The notes under the pieces: model-generated
Databases searched by the model: none
What the model saw: the letters and a program-made list of their open reading frames with translations, nothing else
Told to the model about the DNA's origin: nothing
NCBI GenBank assembly: GCA_963817015.1
Contig: CAWFMV010000019.1
Span: forward strand, 558,001 to 622,000
Source of the DNA: VAZQ01 sp963817015
GTDB lineage: Bacteria > Pseudomonadota > Alphaproteobacteria > Rhizobiales > Xanthobacteraceae
DNA: 64,000 nucleotides
Reading direction: 5' to 3'
Program-made: the position numbers and the translations under genes
Shown here: positions 26,756-35,797 of the stretch, piece after piece
Position numbering within the stretch: position 1 is the stretch's first letter
How the letters are laid out: every line of letters begins with the position of its first letter

Positions 26756-27718
26756 ATGCCCCGCCCGATCATCGCCGTCACCGACAGCCCGTTTCCGTCG
26801 CTCGATCCGGCCAAGAAGGCGCTCGCGCGCGTCGATCCGGAGATGCGCATGTCGAAGAGCACGGGCGCCGACGACATCCTCGCGGTCGCGCGCGATGCCG
26901 ACGCGATCCTCGTCACCTATGCGAAGCTGCCGGCCGAGCTGTTGGCGCAGCTCACGCGCTGCAAGGCGATCGGCCGCTTCGGGCTCGGCGTCGACAACAT
27001 CGACGTGCCGGCCGCGACGGCGCGCGGCATCGCGGTCACCTACGTGCCGGACTATTGCATGCAGGAGGTCTCCGACCACGCGATGGCGCTGCTGCTCGCG
27101 CTTGCGCGCAAGGTGCCGTTCTCGAACAAGCTGGTGCAGTCCGGCCGCTGGGAGATGCCGGCGGTCGCGCCGCTGCGCCGGCTCGAAGGCCAGGTGCTGG
27201 GCCTGATCGGCTTCGGCAACATCCCGCGCGCGGTCGCGCCCAAGGCCAAGGCGTTCGGGCTCAAGGTCGTCGCGTACGATCCTTACGCGTCCAAGGAGGT
27301 GTTCGCGGCAGCGGGCGTCGAGGGCGTGAGCTTCGACGATCTGCTCGCGCGCTCCGATTTCATCTCGGTGCATGCGCCGCTGATGCCGGCGACGCGCGGT
27401 CTGGTCAACGCGGCGGCCTTCGCCAAGATGAAGAAGGGCGCGCTGATCGTGAACACCGCGCGCGGGCCGCTGATCGACGAGGCGGCGCTGGTCGCGGCGC
27501 TCGATTCCGGGCACCTCGGCGGCGCCGCGCTCGACGTGGTGACGACCGAGCCGCTGGCGAAGGATTCACCGCTGATCGGCCGCGACAACGTGATCCTCAC
27601 GCCGCACACGGCGTTCTATTCGGTCGAGGCGCTGGAGGAATTGCAGACCAAATGCGCGAGCGACGTCGCGCGCGTGCTCAGTGGCGAGAAGCCGGTTTAT
27701 CCGGTGAGGGCAGGATAG
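26756..27718 (+). CDS. D-2-hydroxyacid dehydrogenase (C-terminal-binding-protein-like)
   Basis: Intact 320-residue 2-hydroxyacid dehydrogenase: GRFGLGVDNIDVPAATARG, Rossmann GLIGFGNIPRAVAPKAKAFG, catalytic Arg in NTARGPLIDEAALV, Glu in DVVTTEP and His in LTPHTAFYSVEAL. It starts directly after the preceding dehydrogenase and is part of the same run. Two such enzymes in a row suggest two steps, or two substrates, in 2-keto/2-hydroxyacid turnover. Confidence 0.93.
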   Translation: MPRPIIAVTDSPFPSLDPAKKALARVDPEMRMSKSTGADDILAVARDADAILVTYAKLPAELLAQLTRCKAIGRFGLGVDNIDVPAATARGIAVTYVPDYCMQEVSDHAMALLLALARKVPFSNKLVQSGRWEMPAVAPLRRLEGQVLGLIGFGNIPRAVAPKAKAFGLKVVAYDPYASKEVFAAAGVEGVSFDDLLARSDFISVHAPLMPATRGLVNAAAFAKMKKGALIVNTARGPLIDEAALVAALDSGHLGGAALDVVTTEPLAKDSPLIGRDNVILTPHTAFYSVEALEELQTKCASDVARVLSGEKPVYPVRAG

Positions 27719-27737
27719 GCTCGCGCGCCTCTCTGAT

Positions 27738-27869
27738 GTCGTCCCCGCACCTATCCGCAGTCGTCCGCGCGCAGGCGGGGATCCGTAACACCGCGATTCA
27801 GGCTGATCGCGGGCCGTGCTCGACGATCCAGTCACGGCGTATCGGTCCCCGCCTGCGCGGGGACGACAG
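27738..27869. repeat. Palindromic intergenic repeat (GTCCCCGC family)
   Basis: The left part has GCGCGCAGGCGGGGAT (about 27766-27782) and the right part GGTCCCCGCCTGCGCGGGGACGACAG, split here as its core 27844-27863 and tail to 27869. It lies between two convergent genes and repeats the sequence of the elements near 44.2 and 50.5 kb in degenerate form. Confidence 0.7.
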
Positions 27870-27906
27870 CAAGTAAGGCCGAGCTCAAAGCTAAACCGAA
27901 TGTCTC

Positions 27907-28391
27907 CTACTTCTCCCGGTCCCAGATCACGATCACCTTCACCACCTTGTTGTTGACATTGGGGTGCGGCATCGCCGGGCTCTCGATGAACAGCCGGTCG
28001 CCCTCGAAGCGGATGAAGCGCATCTGCTCGCCGCCGACCCAGGCCTCGTTCCAGGCGGCTTCCACCTTGGTGATGACCTTGCCGTCCTCGACGCGGTAGC
28101 GGCCCGTATAGGCGATCATGCTGGTGCAGCGCGCGGGCGCGCTCCTCGTCGGTCTTCGGCACCGGGCGGTTCTCGGCGGTGACGAGCGCGAGCCAGCGCC
28201 CGTCGGCGGTCGCGATCTGGCGGCCGCGCGGCTTCTCGCCCAGCACCGGCGAACGCTCCTTCGTCGCCTGATCCTCGTAGACCACGGAGACGAGCGTCCA
28301 GGTGCCGACGATCTTCTGCCGCAGCTCGGCGTCGTCGGCGTGCGCGGAGGATGAGAAGGCTCATCAGGAGAGCCCGCAGGACGAGACGCAT
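27907..28391 (-). CDS. Lipocalin-like domain protein, exported, two frameshifts
   Basis: The start MRLVLRALLMSLLIL looks like a signal peptide. In another frame the protein continues with an IVGTWTLVSVVYEDQATKE segment typical of the lipocalin-like fold, GEKPRGRQIATADGRWLALV, and ends IAYTGRYRVEDGKVITKVEAAW to VKVIVIWDREK. The frame changes near 28300-28345 and 28120-28130. About 155 residues when joined. A secreted small-molecule-binding protein, last gene in the minus-strand catabolic run. Confidence 0.72.
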
Positions 28392-28419
28392 GTTCTCCCT
28401 CTTCGTTGAGGTCGCAACG

Positions 28420-29185
28420 TTACTCCGCGGTCCAGCCGCCGTCGATCACCAGCGCCGAGCCGGTCATCAGCGAGGAGGCGTCGGAGGCCAGGAACACGAT
28501 CGCGCCGGTCAGCTCCTCGAGCTGGCCGAGGCGGCCGAGCTTGATCTTCGCACAGCACCTCGTCGCGGAACGCCTCGTTCTCGAAGAACGGCCGCGTCAT
28601 CGGCGTCTCGAGGAAGGTCGGCCCGAGGCTGTTGACGCGGATGTTGTGCGGGCGCGAGCTCGATCGCCATCGCCTTGGTGAAGCCCTCCATGGCGTGCTT
28701 GGTGGCGCAGTAGACGGTGCGCCGCGCGGCGCCGACGTGGCCCATCTGCGAGGAGATGTTGATGATCGAGCCGGCTGCTTGGCCTCGATCAGCCGCCGCG
28801 CCACCGCCTGCGCCACGAAGAAGGCCGCGCGCACGTTGAGCGCGAAGATGAAGTCGAAGTCCTCGACCTTGACGTCCATCAGAAAGGCTGGCCGGTTGGT
28901 GCCGGCATTGTTGACCAGGATGTCGAACGGCTCGGCCTGCGCGATCGCGGCGCGCATCGCTTCGACATCGGTCACGTCGAGCACCAGCGCCTCGGCCTTG
29001 TCGCCGCGCGCGCGGATCGCCTCCGCCGCCGCCTCGATCTCGGCCTTGGTGCGCGCCGCGAGCGTCACATGCGCGCCGGCCTGCGCCAGCGCGGACGCCG
29101 CCGCGAGCCCGATGCCGCGCCCGCCGCCGGTGACCAGCGCGCGCTTGCCGTCGAGGCGGAAGGAGGGCGTGCGCGCAAGCTCCAT
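28420..29185 (-). pseudogene. SDR-family NAD(P) oxidoreductase, three frameshifts
   Basis: Classical short-chain dehydrogenase of about 255 residues from MELARTPSFRLDG. Cofactor motif TGGGRGIGLAAASALAQAG, NNAGTN, then INISSQMGHVGAARRTVYCATKHAMEGFTKAMAIEL with the Ser-Tyr-x3-Lys catalytic set, and the ending VIDGGWTAE at the TAA 28420-28422. The frame shifts near 28773, 28660 and 28555. A GTG at 29197 overlapping the stop of the hisD-like gene is an alternative start. It reduces or oxidises an alcohol/ketone in the same pathway. Confidence 0.8.
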
Positions 29186-29193
29186 CGCGGTGT

Positions 29194-30506
29194 TCACTCC
29201 GCCGCCTGCGCGTAGGGCACATTGCGGCCGCCGTAGCGGCGCACGCGCACGTTGGCCTGCTCGGCGTGCGCGGAGAAGCCTTCGAGCATGCACAGCCGCG
29301 AGCAATATTCGCCGATCAGCGCGGACGCCTCGTCGGTCAGCACCTTCTGATAGGTGCAGGTCTTGAGGAACTTGCCGACCCACAGCCCGCCGGTGTAGCG
29401 CGCCGCCTTCTTGGTCGGCAGCGTGTGGTTGGTGCCGATCACCTTGTCGCCATAGGCGACGTTGGTGCGCGGCCCGAGGAACAGCGAGCCGTAGTTCTTC
29501 ATGTTGGCGAGGAAGTAATCCGGGTCGCGCGTCATCACCTGCACATGCTCGGAGGCGATGCGGTCGGCCTCGCGCACCATCTCGGCCTCGTCGTCGCAGA
29601 CGATGACCTCGCCGAAATCCTCCCAGGCCTTGCCGGCGGCGTCGGCGGTCGGCAGGATTTTCAGGAGCCGCTCGACCTCCTGCCATGGTGTCGCGCGCGA
29701 GCTTCTCCGAGTTGGTGAGCAGGATCGCCGGCGAGGTCGGGCCGTGCTCGGCCTGGCCGAGCAGATCGGTCGCGCAGATCTCGCCGTCGACCGTGTCGTC
29801 GGCGATGATCAGCGTCTCGGTCGGGCCGGCGAGCAGGTCGATGCCGACGCGGCCGAACAGCTGGCGCTTGGCCTCCGCCACATAGGCGTTGCCGGGGCCG
29901 ACGATCATGTCGACCGGCGCGATGCGTCTCGGTGCCGAGCGCCATCGCGGCGACCGCCTGCACGCCGCCGAGCACGATAGATCTCGTCGGCGCCGCCGAA
30001 ATGCATGGCCGCGACGATCGCCGGATGCGGCCCGCCCTTGAACGGCGGCGCGCAGGCGATGATGCGCTTCACGCCGGCGACCCGCGCGGTGACGATCGAC
30101 ATGTGCGCGGAGGCGACCATCGGATAGCGCCCGCCCGGCACGTAGCAGCCGATCGACATTCACCGGGATGTGCTTGTGGCCGAGCATGACGCCGGGCAGC
30201 GTCTCGACCTCGAGGTCGTGCATCGTGTCCTTCTGCTTCTGCGCGAAGTTGCGCACCTGCGCCTGCGCGAACTTGATGTCGTCGAGATCGCGCTTGGCGA
30301 CCTGGCCGATGGCGCGCTCGATCTCCTGCGGCGTGAGCCGGAAGGACGCCGGCGACCAGTTGTCGAATTTCTGCGACAGGTCGCGCACCGCCAGCGTCCT
30401 TGCGCGCCTCGACCTGCGGCGAGGATTCCTCGACGGTCTCGCGCACCTTGGCGTCGGCGGCCTTGATCGCGCTCGCGTCCATTCCGCGCTTGAGCTAGCG
30501 GGCCAT
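29194..30506 (-). pseudogene. Histidinol-dehydrogenase-like protein, many frameshifts and an in-frame TAG at codon 4
   Basis: HisD-family zinc NAD dehydrogenase, joined length about 435. The ATG at 30506 has a strong AGGAGGGTGAC lead and would read Met-Ala-Arg-stop-Leu-Lys-Arg-Gly-Met-Asp; the TAG lies at 30497-30495 where Tyr is expected, and the next start is the ATG at 30482. After that come MDASAIKAADAKVRETVEE, ETLPGVMLGHKHIPVN, GCYVPGGRYPMVASAHMS, VDMIVGPGNAYVAEAKRQLF, ETLIIADDTVDGEICATDLL and FLGPRTNVAYGDKVIGTNHT in different frames, with breaks near 30400, 30160, 29985, 29930 and 29685. It has no his-operon neighbours; paralogues of this kind oxidise other amino or sulfo alcohols. Confidence 0.82.
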
Positions 30507-30587
30507 GTCACCCTCCTGAATTGCGCGATCAGATCGGCTCGATCTTATCGCGATATTCGCAGTGAGTCTCGAATTCTCGTTTGCGGC

Positions 30588-30946
30588 TCACGCGCGCTTA
30601 GCCAGCACGCAGCGGATGCCGCCGCGCGGGTCGGCGACGTCGCCGTCATAGCGCGGGATCAGATGCACATGCACGTGCATCCGCGACTGGCCGGCGGCGC
30701 GCCCGATATTGACGCCGATGTTGTAGCCGTCCGGCGCGAACTCGCGCTCGATCTGCGCCTTGGCGCGGTCGAGCAGCGACAGGATCGCGGCCTTCTCGTC
30801 GGCGGTCATGTCGAAGAAGCTCGCGACGTGCCGGCGCGGCACCACCAGCACGTGGCCCTTGCTCAGGCTGTTGTTGTCGTAGCGCACGTAGGCGAGCGCA
30901 TCCTCGATCAGCACCATGTCGGGCGTGCAGAGCTCGCAGCCGTCAT
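30588..30946 (-). CDS. HIT-family protein, frameshift near the start
   Basis: Histidine-triad hydrolase of nucleotide-like phosphates or adducts, about 119 residues. From MVLIEDALAYVRYDNNSLSKGHVLVVPRRHV it runs to the HIT signature RMHVHVHLIPRYDGD. An in-frame deletion of one base around 30935-30942 separates the real ATG at 30946 (Met-Thr then a Cys-x-x-Cys segment, CELC) from the rest. The CxxC start resembles zinc-binding HIT proteins. It follows the cyclase gene after a four-base gap and precedes the hisD-like gene. Confidence 0.85.
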
Positions 30947-30950
30947 CGCG

Positions 30951-31910
30951 TCACTTGATCGCCTGCGGATTGATCGGCGAGCCGGTGCCGCCGGTGATGA
31001 TCAGCGGCGGGCCGCAGAAGAAGAACTCGTAGACGCCGTCCTCGTCGCAGTCCTCGGCCAGTTCCTTGAGATAGAAGATCTCGCCCATGCACAGGCCCAT
31101 GGCCGGGATCACCACCCAGTGCCAGGGCTGGTTGGCCTCGGTGGTCTCGTTCGGCCGCACCTCGACGCCCCAGGTGTCGGAGCAGATCGCGGCGATCTGC
31201 TTGTCCTGGCACCAGTAGCAGTTCTCGAACTTCACGCCGGGCGCGTCGCCGCCGGCATAGCCGCCCCATTGCCTTCTCCTGCAGGCAGCGCTCCATCTGG
31301 CCGGTGCGGACGATGACGAAGTCGCCGCGGCGGATCGTCGACGTTCTGCTCCTTGGCGCATTTGTCGAGCTCGTCGTTGGAGATGCCTTCGCCGTCCTTG
31401 AGCCAGTCGACGCCGCGAAAGCGCGCGATGTCGAGCAGCACGCCGCGCCCGACCATCTTGCTCTTGGAATGCTCGATGCCGAGCACGTTGAGGCCGCGTT
31501 GGCGTCGATCAGCTTGGCGTCGTGGCCGTTGTAGGCCTTGTCCTCGTAGAAGATGTGGCCGAGCGCGTCCCAATGGGTGGCGCCCTGCACGCACAGCATC
31601 AGCGTGTCGTCGGCGTAGCGGATCTTGTTCCAGTCCTGCCGGCCGGCGATGGCGTCGGTGCCGGTCGCCAGCATCTGGTGGATCGGATTGAAGCGGCCGC
31701 CGAACAGGCCGGTCTGCGGGCCGTTGCGGTCGAGCGGAATGCCGAGCGCGAACACCTTGCCGGTGCGGATCAGGCTCGCGGCCTTGCACGATGTCCTCGG
31801 GCGTGATGTGGTTGAGCGTGCCGATCTGGTCGTCCTTGCCCCAGCGGCCCCAGTTCTTGAGCTTTTCGGTGGCCTCCGCGATCGCCTGTCTTGCCGACCT
31901 TGATGTCCAT
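30951..31910 (-). pseudogene. Cyclase-family protein (kynurenine-formamidase-like), about five frameshifts
   Basis: Metal-dependent cyclase/hydrolase family (Pfam cyclase), about 320 residues. It starts MDIKVGK at 31910, then AIAEATEKLKNWGRWGKDDQ, IGTLNHITPEDIVQ, the metal-binding VQGATHWDALGHIFYEDKAYNG motif, GVLLDIARFRGVDWL, RRGDFVIVRTGQMERCL and the ending GEIFYLKELAEDCDEDGVYEFFF, each in alternating frames with breaks near 31890, 31785, 31497, 31335 and 31265. It probably opens a ring or hydrolyses an amide produced by the adjacent molybdenum hydroxylase. Confidence 0.82.
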
Positions 31911-32015
31911 TGTGTCTGGTTCCCTGACTTGTCCTTGGCCGCCGCCGCGACGACGTCCCTAATGGGGCGCGGATTTTGACCGGCCGACCTGCTGTCGTCT
32001 ATCGGGCAATTTGGC

Positions 32016-34412
32016 CTAAACGCGACCCAGCGCCCGCAGGATGATTTCGGGCGTGAGCGGCATTTCGGTGAGCGCCGTCGCCCCGAGCGGGCGCAGCGCA
32101 TCGTTGATCGCGTTCATCACCGCGCCCGGTGCGCCGGCGGTGCCGGCCTCGCCGGCGCCCTTGGCGCCAAGCTCGGAATCGGCGGTGGGCGAGACCACGT
32201 GGCCGATCTCGATGTCGGGCATCTCGACCGCCATCGGCACCAGATAGTCGGCCATGTTGCCGTTGAGCATCTGGCCGCGCTCGTCATAGAGGCAGTGCTC
32301 GAACAGGGCGGCGCCTATGCCCTGCACCACGCCGCCCCTGATCTGCTCGTCGACGAGCTGCGGGTTGATGATGGTGCCGCAGTCCTCCACGCACCAGTGT
32401 TTGAGCAGGGTGACAAAGCCGGTGTTGATATCGACCTCGAGATAGCTCGCCTGAATGCCGTTGGTGAAGGCGAACGGCCAGGCGCGTGGCACGTAGTGGC
32501 GCGTCGCCATCAGCTCGGCCTGAAAGCCGGGCGGCAGCGTGTCAGGCCGGAAATAGGCGATGCGGGCGACTTCATGCAGCGGCAGGCGCTCGGTGCCGGT
32601 CGCGCGGTCGACGACAGTGCCGTTACTGATGTCGAGGTTCTCGGGCTTCGCCTGCAGGATCGAGGCCGCGCAGGCGAGGACATTCGCGCGCAGCGCCTTG
32701 CCGGCCTGCCAGGCGGCTTCGCCGCCGATGCCGGCGGCGCGTGAGGCCCAGGTGCCGCCGCCATAGGGCGTGTTGTCGGTGTCGCCGGTGATCACGCGCA
32801 CGCGCTCGATCGGCACCCCGAACGCGGTCGCCGCGACCTGAGCGATCACCGCCTCGGCGCCCTGGCCCTGCTCGGTGACGCCGGTCTGGCAAATGAGCGC
32901 GCCCTGCGCGTCGAGCTTCATGGTGACGCCGTCTTGCGCCGAGATCTTGGCGCCACCGACGCCGTAGAACGCGGCCGACGGATTGGTCACCTCGATGAAG
33001 GCCGCAAAGCCGATGCCGCGATGGATGCCCTGCGCGCGCAGACGCTCCTGCTCCGCGCGCAAGCCGGCATAGTTCATCATGGCGTCGAGATGCGCGAGCG
33101 CCTCGTGATGGGAGAGCTGCTCGAACTTGATGCCCGACGGCGCCGCGCAGGGATAGCCGTCGTCGGGAATGAGATTGCGCCGCCTGATTTCCAGCGGGTC
33201 GCAGCCGATGCGTGCGGCCGCGAGCTCGACCAGCCCCTCGGTCACCGCGGTCGCGATCGGATGGCCGACCGCGCGGTACTGGCACATCACGTTTTTGTTC
33301 TGGAACACGACGCGGGCGCGGGCGCGATAGTTCGGGCAGGTGTAGGGCCCGCCGGTGAGGTTGACGATCTGGTTTGCCTCGATCCCTGATGTGCGCGGAT
33401 AGACCGAGTAGGGGCCGATGCCGGTGAGGTCATCGATCTCGAAGGCCGTGATCGTGCCGTCGTTCTTGACGCCGATCTTCGCCTTCACACGGTGGTCGCG
33501 CGCATGAATGTCGGTGACGAAGCTCTCGATGCGGTCGGCGACGAACTTGACCGGACGCCTGAGCAGCTTCGAGAGCGCCACCGCCGCCATCTCGTCCGGA
33601 TAGGTGTGCACCTTGATGCCGAACGAGCCGCCGACGTCCTTGGTGAGGACCCGCACCTGGTGCTCCTCGAGCCCGAGATGCTTGGCGAACAGGTTCTGCA
33701 TCATGTGCGGCGCCTGCGTGCCCTGGTAGACGGTGAGGCGCGCCTCGCCCGGGTTCCAGTCGGCGACGATCGCGCGCGGCTCGTTGGTGACGCCGGTGTG
33801 GCGGCCGAACACGAAAGTCGTTTCCACGACCGCGTCGGCCTCGGCGAAACCCTTGTCGGGATCGCCGGCCTCGTGCTTGCGCTCAAAGGTAAGATTGTCG
33901 CCAAGCTCGGGATGAATGACCGGCGTGCCGGGATCGAGCGCGGTCTCTGCGTCGGTCACCGCCGGCAGCTCCTGATAGGTGACGTCGACCAGCTCGCAGC
34001 CGTCCTCGGCCTCGGCGCGGCTGCGCGCCACGACCGCGCACACCGCTTCGCCCTGCCAGCAGGCGCGCTCGATCGCGATGGCATGCTGCGGCGCCGACTT
34101 GATGCCCTTGAGATGCGTGAGCACGCCGACCCAGGGCGTGATCACTTTCGAAAGCTCCGCGCCGGTGACGACCGCGATCACGCCCGGCGACTTCTTGGCG
34201 GCGGCGGTGTCGATCGCGGTGATGCGCGCGTGCGCATAAGGCGAGCGCACGAACGCCACATGCGCCATGCGCGGCAGCGTCACGTCGCTCACGTATTGGG
34301 CGCGCCCTTGCGTGAGCCGCGCCAGATTGGGCCGCGGCACCGAGCGCCCGATATAGGAGTTGGGCCGGTCGAGCGCGGAGAGGCCAGAGGGCACGTCGTC
34401 GGTGATTTTCAT
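32016..34412 (-). CDS. Molybdenum hydroxylase large subunit (CoxL/xanthine-dehydrogenase family)
   Basis: 798 residues from the ATG at 34412, which overlaps the stop of the small-subunit gene (ATGA). Aldehyde-oxidase/xanthine-dehydrogenase domains in order: a/b hammerhead (about 20-140), then molybdopterin-binding domains with KDVGGSFGIKVHTYPDE, the QYRAVGHPIATAVTEG loop, VTEQGQGAEAVIAQVAATAFG and the catalytic Glu in GAKGAGEAGTAGAPGAVMNA. The active-site loop reads CQYRAVGHP, not the AYRCSFR of true CO dehydrogenase, so the substrate is another aldehyde or N-heterocycle. Intact, unlike many neighbours. Confidence 0.93.
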   Translation of the reverse strand: MKITDDVPSGLSALDRPNSYIGRSVPRPNLARLTQGRAQYVSDVTLPRMAHVAFVRSPYAHARITAIDTAAAKKSPGVIAVVTGAELSKVITPWVGVLTHLKGIKSAPQHAIAIERACWQGEAVCAVVARSRAEAEDGCELVDVTYQELPAVTDAETALDPGTPVIHPELGDNLTFERKHEAGDPDKGFAEADAVVETTFVFGRHTGVTNEPRAIVADWNPGEARLTVYQGTQAPHMMQNLFAKHLGLEEHQVRVLTKDVGGSFGIKVHTYPDEMAAVALSKLLRRPVKFVADRIESFVTDIHARDHRVKAKIGVKNDGTITAFEIDDLTGIGPYSVYPRTSGIEANQIVNLTGGPYTCPNYRARARVVFQNKNVMCQYRAVGHPIATAVTEGLVELAAARIGCDPLEIRRRNLIPDDGYPCAAPSGIKFEQLSHHEALAHLDAMMNYAGLRAEQERLRAQGIHRGIGFAAFIEVTNPSAAFYGVGGAKISAQDGVTMKLDAQGALICQTGVTEQGQGAEAVIAQVAATAFGVPIERVRVITGDTDNTPYGGGTWASRAAGIGGEAAWQAGKALRANVLACAASILQAKPENLDISNGTVVDRATGTERLPLHEVARIAYFRPDTLPPGFQAELMATRHYVPRAWPFAFTNGIQASYLEVDINTGFVTLLKHWCVEDCGTIINPQLVDEQIRGGVVQGIGAALFEHCLYDERGQMLNGNMADYLVPMAVEMPDIEIGHVVSPTADSELGAKGAGEAGTAGAPGAVMNAINDALRPLGATALTEMPLTPEIILRALGRV

Positions 34413-34897
34413 CGGCGGCCTCCGGCGCGGCTTTGCGCCACCGCTTCGACCGCATCCACGATGGCCTGATAGCCGGTGCAGCGGCAGTAGTTGCCCGAAA
34501 TGTGCGCGCGGATCTCGTCGCGGCTCGGCACGCCCCCGCGCGCGAGCAGCTCCTGCGCGGTGAGCAGCATGCCGGGCGTACAGTAGCCGCATTGCAGCGC
34601 ATTGCGCGTCTCGAAGGCGGATTGCAGGTCGGCGATCTCGCCCTGGTCGGACACGCCTTCGATCGTTTCGACGCGCGCGCCGTCGCATTGCACCGCGAGC
34701 ATGAGGCAGCCGCGCACGACGACGCCGTCGACGCGCACCGTGCAGGCGCCGCAGACGCCGTGCTCGCAGCCGACATGGCTGCCGGTGAGGCTCAAATCCT
34801 CGCGCAGGAAATCGACCAGGGTCATGCGGGCATCGACGCGCTCGCGGACGTCCTCGCCGTTGACAGTGAGGGCGATGTCATGAAACCGCTCGCTCAC
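34409..34897 (-). CDS. Molybdenum hydroxylase [2Fe-2S] small subunit
   Basis: 162 residues starting at GTG 34897, which overlaps the end of the FAD-subunit gene as GTGA. All eight ligand Cys are present: Cys44, 49, 52 and 64 (GCEHGVCGACTV ... RGC) for the plant-type cluster and Cys103, 106, 138 and 140 (CGYCTPG ... CRCTGY) for the second. It carries electrons from the Mo centre to FAD. Sits between the M and L subunit genes, the order M-S-L typical of this family. Confidence 0.94.
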   Translation of the reverse strand: MSERFHDIALTVNGEDVRERVDARMTLVDFLREDLSLTGSHVGCEHGVCGACTVRVDGVVVRGCLMLAVQCDGARVETIEGVSDQGEIADLQSAFETRNALQCGYCTPGMLLTAQELLARGGVPSRDEIRAHISGNYCRCTGYQAIVDAVEAVAQSRAGGRR

Positions 34898-35745
34898 GAT
34901 CGTGCCTCCATCAGCTCTCCGTGCGACGCGCTTCGAAGCAGCACCCTGAGCAAGCTGCCGTTTCACGGCGCCGCTTGCCTGCACATCGTCGGGCGGGTCG
35001 AGGTCGGTGGCGACGCGCTTTGCACGCTGCATCAAGGTCGCCGGCCGCGAGCGCGGCCTCCGCGGTGCTGGCGCGAACCGGCGCGGTGCCGACGCCGAAG
35101 AACACGAGCCGCACATCGCTGAGCGCCTTGCCGGCGGCGCTCGCGGTGGCGGCAAGTCCCACCATGGCGTAGTCGCCATGCCGGCGCGCAAGCTCCGCAA
35201 AGGCCGAGCGCGTCTCGCCCGTCGCTACCGGGATGCGGATCGCGGTCAACACGTCGCGCGGCGTGAGCGCGCTCTCGAACAGGCCTTTGTAGAACGCGTC
35301 GGCTTTCACCACGCGGGTGCCGGAAGGGCCTGCGATCACGGCCTCGCCATCGAGCGCGACGAAGCAGGCGGGCAGCTCGGCGGCCGGATCGCCGAAGGCG
35401 ATCGAGCCCCCGATGGTGCCGCGGTTGCGGATCGCCGGATGCCCGATGAACGGCAGCGCCTTGGCGATCAGCGGCGCATGCGTCGCGACCTCGGCCGAGC
35501 GCTCGGCCTGTGCGTAGCGCACGAGCGCACCGATCTCGATCTGACCATTACTTAAAGTGATACGGTCGAGCCCGGGCACGCGATTGATGTCGACGATGAG
35601 CTGCGGCCGGCTCAGCCGCATGTTCAGCGTGGCGATCAGGCTCTGCCCACCCGCCAGCAGGCGCGCGTCCTCCGTCGCCGGCGATCAGCTCGATCGCGTG
35701 ATCGAGTGAGCGAGCTCTTTCGTAGGCGAACGGCGCCGGCTTCAC
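34894..35745 (-). CDS. Molybdenum hydroxylase FAD-binding subunit (CoxM-like), three frameshifts
   Basis: FAD-binding subunit of about 285 residues, starting MKPAPFAYERARSLDHAIEL at 35745. FAD motifs AGGQSL (reached by a frame change near 35670), RNRGTIGGSIAFGDPAAELP and TRDVLTAIRIPV follow, then the CO-dehydrogenase-flavoprotein C-terminal domain DYAMVGLAATASAAGKALSDVRL. Frames change again near 35030 and 34930 and the end GELMEARS stops at TGA 34896-34894, overlapping the next GTG. First of the three hydroxylase genes. Confidence 0.86.
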
Positions 35746-35797
35746 GCGATCCTCCCGCGCTAGTCACGCGGCATTTAACATCCCGGATGCGCGGCTG

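Noticed and set aside
27055..27876. Long frame in another register within the dehydrogenase at 26756
   Set aside because: The dehydrogenase frame has all family motifs; the other frame is rich in Arg/Gly, a GC-rich overprint.
30168..31316. Long plus-strand frame covering the HIT, HisD-like and cyclase genes
   Set aside because: All real motifs lie on the minus strand; this frame has none and is an antisense artefact of the codon pattern.
32016..34412. True CO dehydrogenase (coxL form I)
   Set aside because: The diagnostic AYRCSFR active-site loop is absent; the loop reads CQYRAVGHP.
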